Assembly (NCBI GenBank): GCA_039720395.1 | Contig: CM077833.1 | Location: forward strand, 6,959,036-7,023,035 | Reading direction: 5' to 3' | Length of the DNA stretch: 64,000 nucleotides | Source of the DNA: Liquidambar formosana | Taxonomy: Eukaryota > Streptophyta > Magnoliopsida > Saxifragales > Altingiaceae | Notes under the pieces: model-generated | What the model saw: the letters and a program-made list of their open reading frames with translations, nothing else | What the model was told of the DNA's origin: nothing | Database searches by the model: none | Shown: piece by piece, positions 11,512 to 23,561 of the stretch | How positions within the stretch are numbered: position 1 is the stretch's first letter | How the letters are laid out: each line of letters starts with the position of its first letter | Made by a program: the position numbers and the translations under genes

Positions 11512-12474
11512 GGGCCAGGCTATTGCCACCACTCAAAATACTCTAAACCCCCCATTATTTAAAATAATTTATTAAATTCTTTATATCTAAATGTAAATTT
11601 ACTAATAAGGACATGTCTACTTAAAGACTTAAAAAATTTCTTATCCCCACCCCATTCTACCCACAACTCCAAAAACATTACACCATCTATAGATTTCATG
11701 CTCTCACAAACCCTAACAACTTTAACACCAAATCCATATTTACATGAAAAATTAGTGTTTCCCATATTATATTGAATAATGGACAAGAAAAGTATTGATA
11801 GAGATGATATTAGCAATCAAAAGGTAAGTTTTTATACACTTTTTATTGAGCTTAACTTAAGTTTTTCGTATGCTGAATTTCCTCTTGTTCAGTTTCTCAA
11901 CTCTGAACATGTTTACAATGTTCATTTCTATAACACCGAACTCTTTTAATGCGTTCCGACTTTTAACTTCGAACAAAGTCATTTGGTTTCGTTTCCCAAC
12001 TCCGAACAAATGGATATTGTTCGGTTGTGTAACTTCAAATAAATGGATAGTGTTCATTTATAGGAGTTCGAACAAGCTTTTGTTGTTCCATTTTAAAATA
12101 CTGAACAACTTAACTATACAACAATTGAGAATTGTTTGTTTATGTAACTGTGAATGGATTTTGAGTATTCGTGTTTATAAGTTGGAACGAATAAGAAATG
12201 TTTGGTTTTAAAGCTTCAAACGTTTTTATATTGTTCTTTCCTATAAAACCGAACATATATACTTCATTCTTACAAATAGGTGTGAACAAATAAGAAATAT
12301 TTGGTTTTGAGTAACCGAACAGTTTGGGGGTGAGGTGAGTGGGGTGGAAAAATGTTTAGAGAATTTTTTATTAAGGGTATTTTAGGAAGATAGGTGGTGC
12401 TTTCAATAAAATTTGATGGGATTTAATTAGTGGGGGGGCTTAGAGTATTTTGAGTGGTGGCAATAGCCTGTTCC
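11512..12474. mobile_element. Mutator-like element (MULE-2) containing a minisatellite
   Basis: The left end reads GGGCCAGGCTATTGCCACC and the inverse of the right end GGAACAGGCTATTGCCACC. Both continue into CACTCAAAATACTCTAA, giving TIRs of about 40 bp. Flanks are TTCACCAAA (11503-11511) and TTCACTAAA (12475-12483), a 9-bp duplication with one mismatch. No transposase is present; nearly half of the interior is a 33-bp repeat. Confidence 0.8.
11887..12322. repeat. 33-bp palindromic minisatellite, about 12 diverged units
   Basis: Units of exactly 33 bp start at 11887, 11920, 11953, 11986, 12019, 12052 and 12085. After a 16-bp interruption they resume at 12134, 12167, 12200, 12233 and 12266, with a partial unit at 12299. 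Each opens with GTTC and has GAAC about 18 bases later. The first 22 bases form an imperfect palindrome (GTTCGG...CCGAAC in the best units), followed by an 11-bp spacer such as AAATGGATATT. As 33 is a multiple of three, frames stay open across units and give repetitive spurious peptides. Confidence 0.9.
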
Positions 12475-12840
12475 TTCACTAAAATACTCTCACTTAAAAA
12501 TATAATGACATCAATACCCTTAAATAACTCAAGCGAGTAGCAATAAAAGAAATCCACACTGGAACGAACTCTTCACCTTAATGGGATTCTTCATGTCTCC
12601 TACAACTCTTCACATTCCTCCTGTATCCTATGTTTTACAATTTTACCATTATAATATATATATTATGATTTTAAGAAAACGTCTAGATATAATAAATTTG
12701 TTCTCGATCTTGCTAAATATAATTTAATAATATTATGCCTTTTATTTTATTTTGTTTTGGATAAATTACAAATTTGACCCCTTCAATTTTCATCGACAGT
12801 TATTTTTCAATTCCTATGTTTAAAATCAAACTAATGAGTG

Positions 12841-13763
12841 CTTTTTTTTTTTTTTGGTAAATAGAAAAATGAAGTAAATAGCATCAAAGAATGACATAGT
12901 ATTCCAACTGGGTTGGCATACTATGGATTCACAATCATGTCCTATCTAGTTAAATTTTATTAATAAAGAAAAGAGATACAAAAGTTCATGAGAAATGAAG
13001 AAAAACTGTTTAGTCTTGGTGGTTTATCAAATATCACAATCTAGCCTACAAAAGAGAGTAAAAACTATAAGCGCAAACGATAAATGAGCAAACATATAAA
13101 AAGGCATTCCAAATATATCCTTAACAAGATAGAATCCAAAAAGCCTAGGTCAGAGAAGATAAGTGGAGAGTATGGTTAGCAACCTTGTCAGCACTACAAT
13201 TACTTTGTCGAAAACCACATTCATTTTCTTCATAAGGGCAATGCAATTATGCCATTTGGAAATCAATTTAAAAGAAGAATTTCGAAGGCAAGAAATAATT
13301 GCTAAAGAATCACTTTCTAGCCATAGGTTGTGCCAACCTTTATCCCAAGCACACTGAACAGCAAGAATGACTTCCATTAACTCAGCATAAAAGGCAATGC
13401 TAACATTCAGATTCATGCCAAACATGCCTTTAACAAAACCATGAAATTTTCTAAAAATTCCCCCACTAGAAGCTATGCTTGAATTATCCAGTGAATGAGA
13501 ATAATCCGAATATTACTTTATAAAGAAAGAGCCTTCAAGATTTTTAAATCAAAAACAGAATTAACCATTCTTGAATAAATAAGAAAACTATCCTCTTTAA
13601 TCCATCCCAATATATTTCCTTTTGCCTGAGGTAAAGTAGTAGAAGAATCATTGAATTTAAGATCATTTCTTGCTTTCCAAATCATCCACAATGTAGTTGA
13701 AACAGCTAGATACCAAAGCTCTGTAATATGGGGACCAAAAGAATTAGCAAGCAATAACACCAA
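12841..13763 (-). pseudogene. 5'-truncated LINE, ORF2 C-terminal part
   Basis: On the minus strand, 13763-13518 encodes a linker typical of LINE ORF2 (LWYLAVSTTLWMIWKARNDL). It continues into an RNase H-like domain at 13425-13150, with AFYAELMEVILAVQCAWDKG and WLESDSLAIISCL. A frameshift near 13215 moves the final RQSNCSADKVANHTLHLS block to another frame. The 3' end is a T tract at about 12842-12856 (the poly(A) tail on the minus strand). The reverse transcriptase and endonuclease are missing, as in an ordinary truncated insertion. Confidence 0.85.
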
Positions 13764-13907
13764 ATTTTTTTGTTACAAGTGTGTGGAAATAGTATGGGTC
13801 AAGCACACAACACAGGTGACGTAAAATAAGAACTTGGAGCTCAATCCATTCCTAGTAGGCACGTCTCTACGGGGTAGCGCGATAAATACACCATGGACAG
13901 CACAACT

Positions 13908-14751
13908 TGTAATACTCGGGATCCCACATCGCATGGTTAGAAAAATTTATTGCGCTATATATATAGACTTCGCTCCCTAACTAGTATAGCGCATTTTAAA
14001 TCCGTGAAGGGTAACCCAAAGCGGACAATATCATGCTAATGGTGGGGGCACGGCGTTACAATTGATATCAGAGTTGGACCTGCCTCGCAGTGTATGGGCC
14101 ATGTTGGGACCATTCTGTGCACCCTTAGTGCATTTGACCTGACGAATGATGGCTTTGGGCATGGCAGCAGCGTACTAGAAACCATTAAGTTCACGAGAAC
14201 ATGTGGACTTATGGAGGGACGAATGTAATACCCCGAGATCCCACATCGCCTGGCTAGAAAAAATGTCTACGCTATATATGTAGACTTCGCTCCCTAACTA
14301 GTATGATGGATTTTAAATCCATAAGGGGTAACCTAAAAAGAACAATATTACACTAGTGGTAGGGGCAGGGCATTACAATTAGTATAAAAGCTAGACTTAC
14401 CTCGCGGTGTGTGAGCCACGTTAAGACTGTGTACCTTTAGTGCATCTGACTCGATGGACGATAGTTTTGGATGTTGGTAGTGGCATGGTGGGAACCACTG
14501 ACCCCACGAGGACGTGTGGTCCTATGGGGGGACAAATGTAATACCCCAAGATCCCACATCTCATAGCTAAAAAAAGTTATTGCGCTATATTTATAGACTT
14601 TGCTCCTCAACTAGTATAACATATTTTAAATCTATGAGGACTAACCTAAAGCGGATAATATCATCCTAGTAGTAAGGGTGGGGCGTTACAATTAATGTAA
14701 TACCCCGAGATCCCACATCATCTGGCTAGAAAAAGGTAATGTGCTATATAT
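13908..14751 (+). mobile_element. tandem TRIM-like array with three full LTRs and a fourth partial LTR
   Basis: LTRs of 153-154 bp beginning TGTAATACYCYGAGATCCCA and ending GGGCGTTACA lie at 13908-14060, 14224-14377 and 14538-14690; a truncated fourth starts at 14696. They are separated by internal segments of 163, 160 and 5 bp. The first internal segment begins ATTGATATCAGAGTTGGACC, a decayed initiator-Met PBS directly after the LTR. There is no coding capacity. Small size, LTR-PBS layout and shared LTRs fit a terminal-repeat retrotransposon in miniature multiplied by unequal recombination. Confidence 0.8.
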
Positions 14752-14927
14752 GATGTTTCAAACAGGTTTTATTATGGTATGTTCATCGACAAATGGATCA
14801 TATCGAAACTTTTATAAAATTTACAGGTTTCCCAACACGCGTAATCTACGTCAAATTTAAATGATTTACATAAATTAAAATGGATTTATTATCATTGATT
14901 ACGACTTAAGTAATTTGGGTCGTGACA
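14752..14927 (-). repeat. fragment of the long LTR family seen at 59441-62334
   Basis: The complement of this block starts TGTCACGACCCAAATTA and continues with CATACCATAATAAAACC. It matches the first ~180 bases of the solo LTR at 59441 with substitutions. It is truncated where it abuts the partial TRIM LTR. Confidence 0.75.
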
Positions 14928-16444
14928 AAAACCGACCATCATCAATCTCCTTTGTGTGTGTGTGCGTGTGTTATATTTTTTATTTTATTTTTTGACCAAG
15001 AGCCTTTTCTACAAAAAGCTGTGTGCAATTGGGCCTTTTTCAGTATTTTTGCTATTTCACAAAAAAAGTGTTTAGAATTGGATTTCAGGAGTTTCTCAAA
15101 ATTTGACATTTTTTTGTAACAACTTATTTCCTCTCATTTATAGAAACTGTGAAAAAGCAGTGTAAGATTCTTTAGGATCGGGACGTTTTTAGTAGTTTTG
15201 TTATTTCATGAAAAGTTCTCATTAAATGCTAAAACAACCATTCCTAGATTTTTGAAAATTCTTGCCACAACTCTTTTTCGCTTGTCATCCATCGCCTGCC
15301 AAAAATGGTTTGAATCTTCAAATGGCTTCACACGAAGTTCCCTAACTTAGAATTGGGTGTGCTGATAGTCATTGAAAGATAATTCTTGACCTCTTTGAGA
15401 CCACTGAGGTATTAGCTCTTGTACAAGACTCGTTCATGTACTTTACATATTGAGTCTAAGATTAATATAATGTTATAATCTAAGCTAGGAGGTTTATTGA
15501 GTATTTTCAATGTAGTCTAAATATGGACACCTATTTATTTGCTAACAAAAGGCATACATAAGAGTTGCATGAGCACATACGTGGCGTTGATGTGGACTAC
15601 GTGGCTAGGGTTTAGGGCCAAAATATTATGGCCATGGGAAAACTTGTAAGATACATTAATAAAGGTTTCTTCCATGAAACTTGCAACTAGGTTTGAGAAA
15701 TATAGCCCAATCTCTTTTTTTGCTTGAAATAACCATAATTGTGGTCAACTAGAATGGTGGGACCAGACCATTCCCTCCCATAGCTATGGCAAAGCTTTGA
15801 AGTTGCAATAATGGAGGAAACCTCCAACCCAGAACAGCTACAGCCTTTATAATTGCTTGTGGTTTTGGTTTCGAAGCATAGCCTTTATAATTGCTTGTGG
15901 TTTTGGTTTCAAAGCACAACCATGTCCAAAACGACTTCTTGATTATCGAATCAGGCAACGCTACCATCCCTAATCTTAGTCGTAGCTTGGTTTAACCATA
16001 GCATAGGCTTGAAGATGCATTAATTAAGGTTTTCCTTAGTAACCAACCAGTGCATATCAATTTCTATAACTTGTGAACCCCATCGAGCCTAATCTTTTGC
16101 GCACCAAAGCTACACCATTTAGATCAAAATTCCCTCCCCTACAAACCCTTATGGATCTTATTCCTTTCCACGACCATTAGATGGCATGGTAGATAAGAAA
16201 TTTTCACCTAGGTTCTGGTAATAAATCTTAACCTTAACCCCTTCAATGAGAGATTTTATTTTTAACATTATTTTAGCAATAGACCCTAACCTCGTTATCC
16301 ATGTCAACACCACATATGCGCACATTTGATTCTCACGTGCGCCTTCAGTAAGTAAATAAACGGGCATCCAAATTTGGACTACATTGAAATATCTAAGTAA
16401 ATATCTTAGCGTAGTTTATGACATTATATTAATATTAGACTAAA
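14928..16444. other. intergenic spacer, no gene recognised
   Basis: Short frames on both strands lack motifs. The only structure noted is the 38-bp tandem duplication at 15842-15917. Confidence 0.45.
15842..15917. repeat. 38-bp tandem duplication
   Basis: Two adjacent units starting AGCCTTTATAATTGCTTGTG (15842 and 15880) differ at two positions. Confidence 0.95.
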
Positions 16445-17427
16445 TAAAAAATTTTGGATAAGGTTCATAGTACTAATTAAAGTGTTTTTACCCAAAATTT
16501 ATTTATAGCTCGTCTTTCTATTGCTCGAATTGTGACGTTCTCCATTATCGGTTATTTTATCATCTTCTTCTCTCTTCTATCTTTACTATAGTGGTGCTCT
16601 TTTACTTGTTCTAGATCCGATAAAGCCATTAGCTAACATAAACAATGTATACCAACATAGATCTACTCTAATTTGATAACAAGCTCTTTTGACCCTTGTT
16701 GTTGGCCTCTTGTAGGTTAGATTCCAACAAAGTTACTCATTTTTTTTTAAATTTTTTAAATTTTTTTTTGGTTGGTCCTTAATTAATTGTCGTTTGGAGT
16801 TCATCTATGGACACTTTGAAGATAGCTTAATTGTTGTTGGTTTGCATTTTAAGCTTTTACACCATACTACAAAAAGACAAGGGAGCGTTATTAGTACATT
16901 TGGCTAGCTATATTTTATGAATGGAGGTGAGTTTTGTTGTTAGCGAAGCAAAAAAATTGTAACAAGGTGATTATTACAGGTGATTTTAAATTGGTTATTA
17001 ATAGTTTACATCATTTGGATAATTGCCCTTGGACGATTTATAGTATAATAAGTGATTGTAGAAAGATTATTATTGAAAATAATATGGATATTAAGCTTGA
17101 TCATGTGTATAGAGAAGCAAATAAAACTGCTGATGCTATTACAAAATTTGGATATACTGTAAAATGTAATCGTTTATGGGAATCTAGTTTTCTTTCAGAA
17201 ATATTGGTTGTTATTTGGGAAGATTTGATAGGTAGAACTAGTTTGAAGGGAAATTGATTTTTTTATCTACCAAAAATAAATAAATAAATAAAATAGGTGA
17301 GAGGCAAAGGATGGTATTTTTGAAATGGAAAGTGAATTTAATGCTTTACAAATAAGTTTGACCCAAGTGACTATATATTTATAAATAGTGTCAACAGTGG
17401 TTTAGATATGTAGTTACTTTAATTCCA
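16445..17427. repeat. dispersed direct repeat, copy B
   Basis: Same-orientation copy of 1-597, about 16.4 kb away. Its left part is 16445-16855 and its right part about 17293-17427; between them lies a LINE-derived RNase H fragment absent from copy A. Confidence 0.75.
16857..17295 (+). pseudogene. LINE ORF2 RNase H-like fragment with TAAA tail
   Basis: The frame 16934-17257 reads VIITGDFKLVINSLHHLD and KLDHVYREANKTADAITKFG, the plant LINE C-terminal RNase H (RVT_3) pattern with the acidic GDFKLV motif and the final HxxREANxxAD motif. It stops at 17255-17257. About 20 bases later the sequence becomes (AAAT)n (17272-17292), a typical LINE 3' tail. The insertion is strongly 5'-truncated. Confidence 0.75.
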
Positions 17428-17873
17428 ACGACCTCTTTGTAAATTTCCTAAAGTGAGCCAATATAAAACTATTATAAAATGATGTTTGAACTTAAAATCT
17501 GCAAAAATTGGCACTTTCCCCCTTTGCTCTCCTCGTCTTCATAGCGATCTCACGCTCACAAATCATCTGCCGTTGAAAGGCCTTTGAAGTTACACAAGTC
17601 AGGTTGGCTCCCTTTCTCAGCTTTTTCACTCTGTTTGGTTGCCCGGGAAAAAAAATGGCTTCTTTCTTCACCCTTTTCATTTTCTTTCCCTCCTTTCAAA
17701 GAAATGAAACAGAGGGTTCGTCTACTGTTCTTTTTCTTAAACAATCACTCTTATTGTGTTTCCGTTTGGTTCCCATGAAAGAATACGATAGGAAAGAAAA
17801 GAAAAGAAAATGCTAAGGCCCAACAAGAAACCCATTATTTCATCTTTCCCATTTTTAGCTTGTACTTTACGTT

Positions 17874-17970
17874 TCTCTTAGGAAAAGCATTACTGAAACC
17901 ATGGCTTCAATCGATTGATGTTCATAAAGATAGGATGAGCACCTTGGCCCCTTTGATGCGAATTAAACAC
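17874..17970 (+). pseudogene. relic of an F-box gene 5' end
   Basis: TTCTCTTAGGAAA, then ACCATGG, then AAAGATAGGATGAGCACCTTGG line up, with small indels, with the start of the F-box pseudogene at 33366-33440 (TTCTCTTAGGAAACCATGG and AAAGATAGGATTAGCGCCTT). It would encode KDRMSTL in place of KDRISAL. The match fades after about 17970. It is short and closed by stops, so I treat it as a decayed paralogue. Confidence 0.5.
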
Positions 17971-18067
17971 GGTTGATTATGATTCTTTTTGGGTTCAATA
18001 AGGGAAAGCCAAAATGTCTTGCTCTGTTTAGCTTGAATGTCAGCATATATATATATATATAGATTAT

Positions 18068-18558
18068 TAAAGATCAACACCGACTATGCCGGATTTAGAA
18101 GCTTCTCTATTCTTCTTCTTCACTTCACCGCCATTTTTGTTCTCCAGATCTCTCTCCTTCCCTCTTTATTTCTTCCTCTTCTAGATCTTTCTCCTTCTTT
18201 CTCTTCTTTATATTTCTCTTCTTCTCTCTAGATGGTTTTTGTTCTAGGAGCTTCCAAATAGCAAGGAACCGACTTACTTAAGTCGACAACATCAACTATA
18301 TAAAGGGAGCAAGGATCCCATTTTGGGCGTACAAGTGTAAGAGTGCTATCTTAGGTGTTCTTGAGTGTACCATAAGTTGTGTGTGAGTGTGTGAGTTCCT
18401 AGTGTGTATACCAAGTGTAGAGAAATAGTGTGTAAGTGAGGTGTCCCTTTGTACAATTCCCTTCCTTGTGACTAGTTGTGAGACTTTTGCATAAAGTGTA
18501 TTTTATTCACTTATAAATAAAAGAATTATTTTTCAATTCCACTGCGTTATATTCTACA
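18068..18558 (+). repeat. Copia-2 5' LTR
   Basis: Homologous to 32716-33215. Contains CTATATAAAGG (about 18296), a plausible LTR TATA box, and AATAAAAG about 35 bp before its end. Confidence 0.9.
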
Positions 18559-18577
18559 ATTTGGTATCAAAGCAAGG
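18559..18577 (+). other. Copia-2 primer-binding site
   Basis: TTGGTATCAAAGCAAGG follows the LTR directly. It resembles the initiator-Met tRNA complement TGGTATCAGAGC with one change. Confidence 0.8.
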
Positions 18578-18779
18578 CGGCTCAGGAACCGTTTTTTGAG
18601 GCACTCTTTTTGGAGGGATCGTGCACAATCTGGGATTGTGAAGCTATTTGGTCTAGGACCATGCTTACTTGGTCTAAGAACATGCTTACTTGGTGGAGTA
18701 CGTGAGATCACACCAGGTCACGATGATAGATAGCGTCAACACAACCAGTGGAGTATGCATGCTCAACAACCATAATTAC

Positions 18780-21700
18780 AAGACCTAGCGCAGCCGCATC
18801 AGGTCCTACTTCGAGGGCCAAGATCTGTGGGAAGTTGTTAATGGTAGTGACACTACCCCACCTTCCCAAGAAAATGCGGAGGCATTTAGGAAGTGGAAAA
18901 TTAAGGCAGGAAAGGCAATGCATGCATTGAAGTCAACGATTGCGGACAACTTGCTTGTACACATAAAGGACGGTAACACACCAAAGGTTGTCTGGGACAA
19001 ATTTGCTACCCGCTTCTCAAAGACAAATTATACTCAACTCCAGCAATTAGAGAATGAGCTCATGAATACCAAGCAAGAAGGTATGTCAATTACTGACAAC
19101 TTTACAAAAATAAATAATATATGTGGTGAAATTATAGAAATAGACCCACGGTCTTATATTGATGAGGAAAGAATGAGAAGAATAATTATTCATGGGTTGA
19201 GACTCGAATTTGGCGGGTTTATCATGGTTGTACATGGTTAGCCAATTTAACCTTCAATCGAGGAGTTGGAAAGTTTGTTAGCTAACCAAGAGAGTCTAAA
19301 TAAACAAATGGCTGGAGTCTCTCTTAACAATAAAGCGGAGACACTCTTCACTAATAAGAGAAGAGGTAAATCACGCAGGCATTCTGCAAGGGCTAAGAGC
19401 CAAGTAGAAGGTAGGCCCAAAGGACAGCAAGAGCCGAGCTCTCACACAGGAGGAGCTCATCAAAGCAGCAATAAGGACAAGTAGTGATCCAGACGACATA
19501 ATGTTGAGTGCTATTATTGTGGCAAGAAGGGCGCCACTATGCGAGATACTGCCGGCTCAGGAAAAAATAAGTTGAAGGTAACGCGACGACATCAAGTGGT
19601 CACCAAGACAATAGTGAAGAAGAATGGGACCTACAAGCATCCTTTGCGGTGTTTGAGGCCACTAAAGAAGACTACTCAGATGATGAGGTAGACTTCGACG
19701 ACAGAGGAGCAGAAGAGCAATCTAGCTCTATCACAGATGAAATAGCTACAACATCTGTTGTTGACATTAAGCCAGAGGAATCGGCACTCACTGCGATATC
19801 CAAGTCTAGAGCAATTAATTATAATGAATACTAGATTATTGATTTCGGGTGCTCTAATCACATGACTGGTGACAAAGAAAAGTTGTCCAGCATATCAGAG
19901 TACAGAGGAGGGCATGTCGTAGTCACCGCTAACAACTCAAGGCTTCTAATCACACATGTCGATAAGACAATCATCATTCCTCGTTTCAATCCTAACAAGG
20001 TTCAATTGCAAAATGTCTACCATGTGCCTGGGATGAAAAAGAATCTATTGTTAGTTTCACAACTGACAGCTTCAGGCAACTATGTGGTGTTTGGCCGAGA
20101 AGATGTTAAGGTTTATCAAAACCTTAATGCATCGAGCACACCCATCCTAGAAGGACGAAGGTTAGAGTCCATCTATGTAATGTCAACAGAGTCTGCATTT
20201 TTAGGTAAGACCCGGAGGAATGAGATTGTAAACTTGTGGCATGCACGTTTGGGGCACGTCAACTATCATAAGCTGAAGGTAATGATGAACAAGTCAATGC
20301 TCAAAGGTCTTCCTCAACTAGATGTTCGAGGAGATACTATATGTGCCGGGTTCCAGTATGGGAAGGCACATTAACTACTATTCGAAGAGTCAACGTTCAA
20401 AGCTAAGGAACCTTTAGAACTCATCCACTCAGATGTATTTGGTCGAGTGAAGCAAGCATCTATCAATGGAATGTGCTACATGCTAACCTTCATTGACGAC
20501 TTCTCAAGGTGCGTATAGGTGTACTTTCTAAAGCAAAAGTCAGAAGTCTTAGATAAGTTTAAAGAATTCTGTGAGAAGGTTAAAAGTGAATTGGGGAAGA
20601 AGATTAGATGCTTGCGAACAAATAATGGAAAGGAATATATGTCAGATGAATTCTTGAATTATCTAAGAGAATATAAAATCTGACGACAATTAACCTGCGC
20701 AGGCACTCCACAACAGAATGGCATAGCCGAAAGGAAGAACCAACATCTTGCAAAGATTTGTCGGAGTATGTTGCATGCTAAGAACGTGCCTAGTCGATTT
20801 TGGGCTGAATGTATAAAGACGGCGATCATGTAATCAACAGGCTACTACAAGCAAAGTTGGGGTTTGTCGCACCTTTCCAGAAGTTGTGGAACACCAAACC
20901 CACAGTGAGTCATTTCTGAGTTTTTGGATGCGTATGCTATGTGTTTGTGCCTAATCACTTGTGGAGCAAATTCGACAAGAAGGCAATCAGGTGCATCTTT
21001 GTGGGTTATGATAGTGAACGTAAAGGATGGAGAAGCTGCAACCCCATAACCAGTTGCTGTAATACATCAAGGAATGTAGTATTCGATGAAGCTTCGTCGT
21101 GGTGGTCACAGTAAAAGGTCATGCTGCCAGACTCTAAAGACTTGGAAGACATGTTACAAAAGAAGATGGGGGAGCAAACTTTAGAAGATGAAATACCCCC
21201 AAGTTCACCATCATCAAGTAATGGTGAACAAGAGTCTAGGTCACCAAATAGAATTGCAAGTCCATGGCAAACTGGTGTATATTAAAGGACTCCAGAAGAG
21301 GCTCGTCCAAGTCAACAAGAGATTGAAGAAGCTGAGCCACTACTCAAAAGGTCTACTAGACAGCGGAAGCCCAACTCTAGGTACGCAAATGTTGCCCCAG
21401 CTGAAGTAGACAATATAAAATAGCCAACAACATTTGAAGAGGCATCTCAAAGCCTAAAGTGGCAAAAGGCAATGGAGGAAGAAATCCAAACACTAAAGCA
21501 GAACCAAACTTGGGACTTAGTACCTAAGCCCAAGGAAGTAAAACCCATATCTTGTTGATGGGTTTAAAAGGTAAAGACCCATCCTGATAGATCGATTGAA
21601 AGGTATAAGGCTCGACTAGTCGCTCGAGGTTTTTCGCAGCAGTATGGCTTGGACTATGATGAAACATTTAGTCTAGTAGCAAAGCTTACAACAGTACGAG

Positions 21701-21894
21701 TCTTACTAGCTCTTGTAGCCAGCAAGTCTTGGAAGCTATGGTAAATGGACATGAAGAATGCTTTCTTACACAGCGAGGTAGATCGAGATATATACATGGA
21801 GCAACCAAAAGGGTTTAAGAGCAGAACCGATCCAGATTATGTCTGCAAGCTAAGGAAAGCTTTATACAAGTTAAAATAGGCACGGAGAACATGG
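18780..21894 (+). pseudogene. Copia-2 gag-pol, 5' portion (gag, protease, integrase, RT start)
   Basis: Gag lies in 18790-19560. It holds HALKSTIADNLLVHIK and KFATRFSKTNYTQLQQLENE, a Lys/Arg-rich tail, and a zinc knuckle whose CYYCGKKGA has lost the His/Cys pair. The protease region at 19830-19870 has TAG in place of Trp and DFG in place of DSG before CSNHMTGD, so it is inactive. The gag-pre-integrase block [15 protein letters not shown] lies near 20240. Integrase spans 20380-20820 ([29 protein letters not shown]), with stops and a later frameshift. RT starts at 21440-21890 ([55 protein letters not shown]) and ends at the Copia-3 insertion. Confidence 0.92.
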
Positions 21895-23561
21895 TGCTGG
21901 GAATCAAACTAGAGAGGAAAAATACAAAGGCGGAATTTAAAATTTTTCCTACGATTCCCAAACCCATGAATCTAAATTATGCTTAATACAAAACAAAAAC
22001 CCTAACTAGAAGAGGGTAGAATTACTTACAGTTGATTCAAGTCTTCTCCTTTATGCTCCAAGCTTTGTCTTCTGATTGAGCAGTCCAAGTGCACTGCCTC
22101 CAACAGTATCCACACCTAGCTTGAGCAAGATGTCCTTTCCTTCTTCTTCCTTAGGGTTGCTATAGGTGGAGAAGAGGGAGAGAGAGAGAGGGAGGGCTGT
22201 GAAAATTTCGGCCAGCACTTGGGAGCCTCCAAGAGTGCATTAAGTGATGATGTCATCACATCATAAGAGGCTTTAAATAGCCTCCAACTAGGGCCGGCCA
22301 AGGGGGGATTCCAAACCCTAATCTAATTTGTGTAATTACTCTTAATTACACAATTAGCCCACTAGTTTGCATCAAATACAAATTAGCCCCTTAAAGAACT
22401 TTTCTTTAATCACTTATACCCTTTCTCTCATAGACAATCAAGCTCTCTTAGCATGATCAGTGTGTGACCCATTGGGTTCACATCATCAAGTAGTAGGAAC
22501 AGCACAAATTGTGCACAATGGAACACTTTCCATTAAGGGTCTAATTGAAACTCCTTTCAATTCCCTAATTGATTATAACTCATTTATATCAATTAGGGCT
22601 TCTACTAACCATGAGTAACACCTAGCATATGGCTCATGGTGTGGTCCTTAATGAGGTGAATAGTCATTTACAAAGAACCCTTCTGTTATAGTTTACAGGT
22701 TACAATTCCATCCTTCCATCAACACAATGTCTCCAATTGAACTAATAGGACATGGAAGTCTGTCAAGTCCCTAGTTCAATTGCTTTATACTCATTCATTA
22801 ATATCAACTCAATGATGAACTTATGGAAACTCCTTTCCATATTCATTCTACCATGGGCCCATGGATTTAATGAGTTATATTCAATGAATGCTGTATGAGA
22901 CATTCACTCTCTTTTTCCTGAGAGTGATGGATTCCTTGTTGATCACTCACATGCCTTCACACACATAGCAGTAGGGCCAATGAACACCCTTACAGACCCC
23001 TGAATAGGATCTGCACTTAGTGTTATCAAACTTCTAAAGCTACATGTATAAGACAACCATGGTGTCTCAGGTCTAAGGATTACTTGTACCACTATAACAA
23101 TGAGAAACTGATTGACAGGCAGGTTAAAACTCCATTCAGTTTATCTCATATCTTTGGTCACATTCAGTGTACCTATTCTTATAATAGGCACCCACTTGTT
23201 GGTTGTAGTGTCTCCACACAAATAGCTTGAGACTAGCTATCCTCCTATAGAGTCAACCTAACAAGTGCTAGTCCTATGGTTCATTACTGTCCATCATAGT
23301 GAACCTTCAACTAGGAATGATTTAGGAGTTTAGTACAGAGATATATTTAGAGTCTCAAAATTACAACCCTTTGTAATTTCATATTCTCAACTCTAACTCC
23401 ATGGACATATTATGTAAATATAAATGATGCATATAAACATAATAGAATAAGCCCTTTTATTAAATCAATAATAAATGTGACATATATAAATGAAATCAAT
23501 TGATTGTTCCTAATCCCTAAACAATCATCTCTATGATTGGCTCTAGGGCATAATCCTAACA
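21895..23561 (-). repeat. Copia-3 3' LTR
   Basis: Near-identical copy of 29955-31621. On the minus strand it is preceded by a polypurine tract, AAGTGGGAGAT (complement of 23562-23572). Confidence 0.95.

Noticed and set aside
11887..12322. CRISPR array (regular palindromic repeats with spacers)
   Set aside because: The repeats themselves diverge, the 11-bp spacers are far too short and not unique, and the context is a plant transposon with a 9-bp duplication.
18068..18072. Target duplication for Copia-2
   Set aside because: Left ATTAT and right TATAT do not match, and both sides are TA-rich, so any near match would be meaningless.
22116..22301. 61-codon frame present in both Copia-3 LTRs (also 30176-30361) as an LTR-encoded protein
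   Set aside because: It is duplicated only because the LTRs are duplicated; low-complexity Ser/Pro text, no motif.
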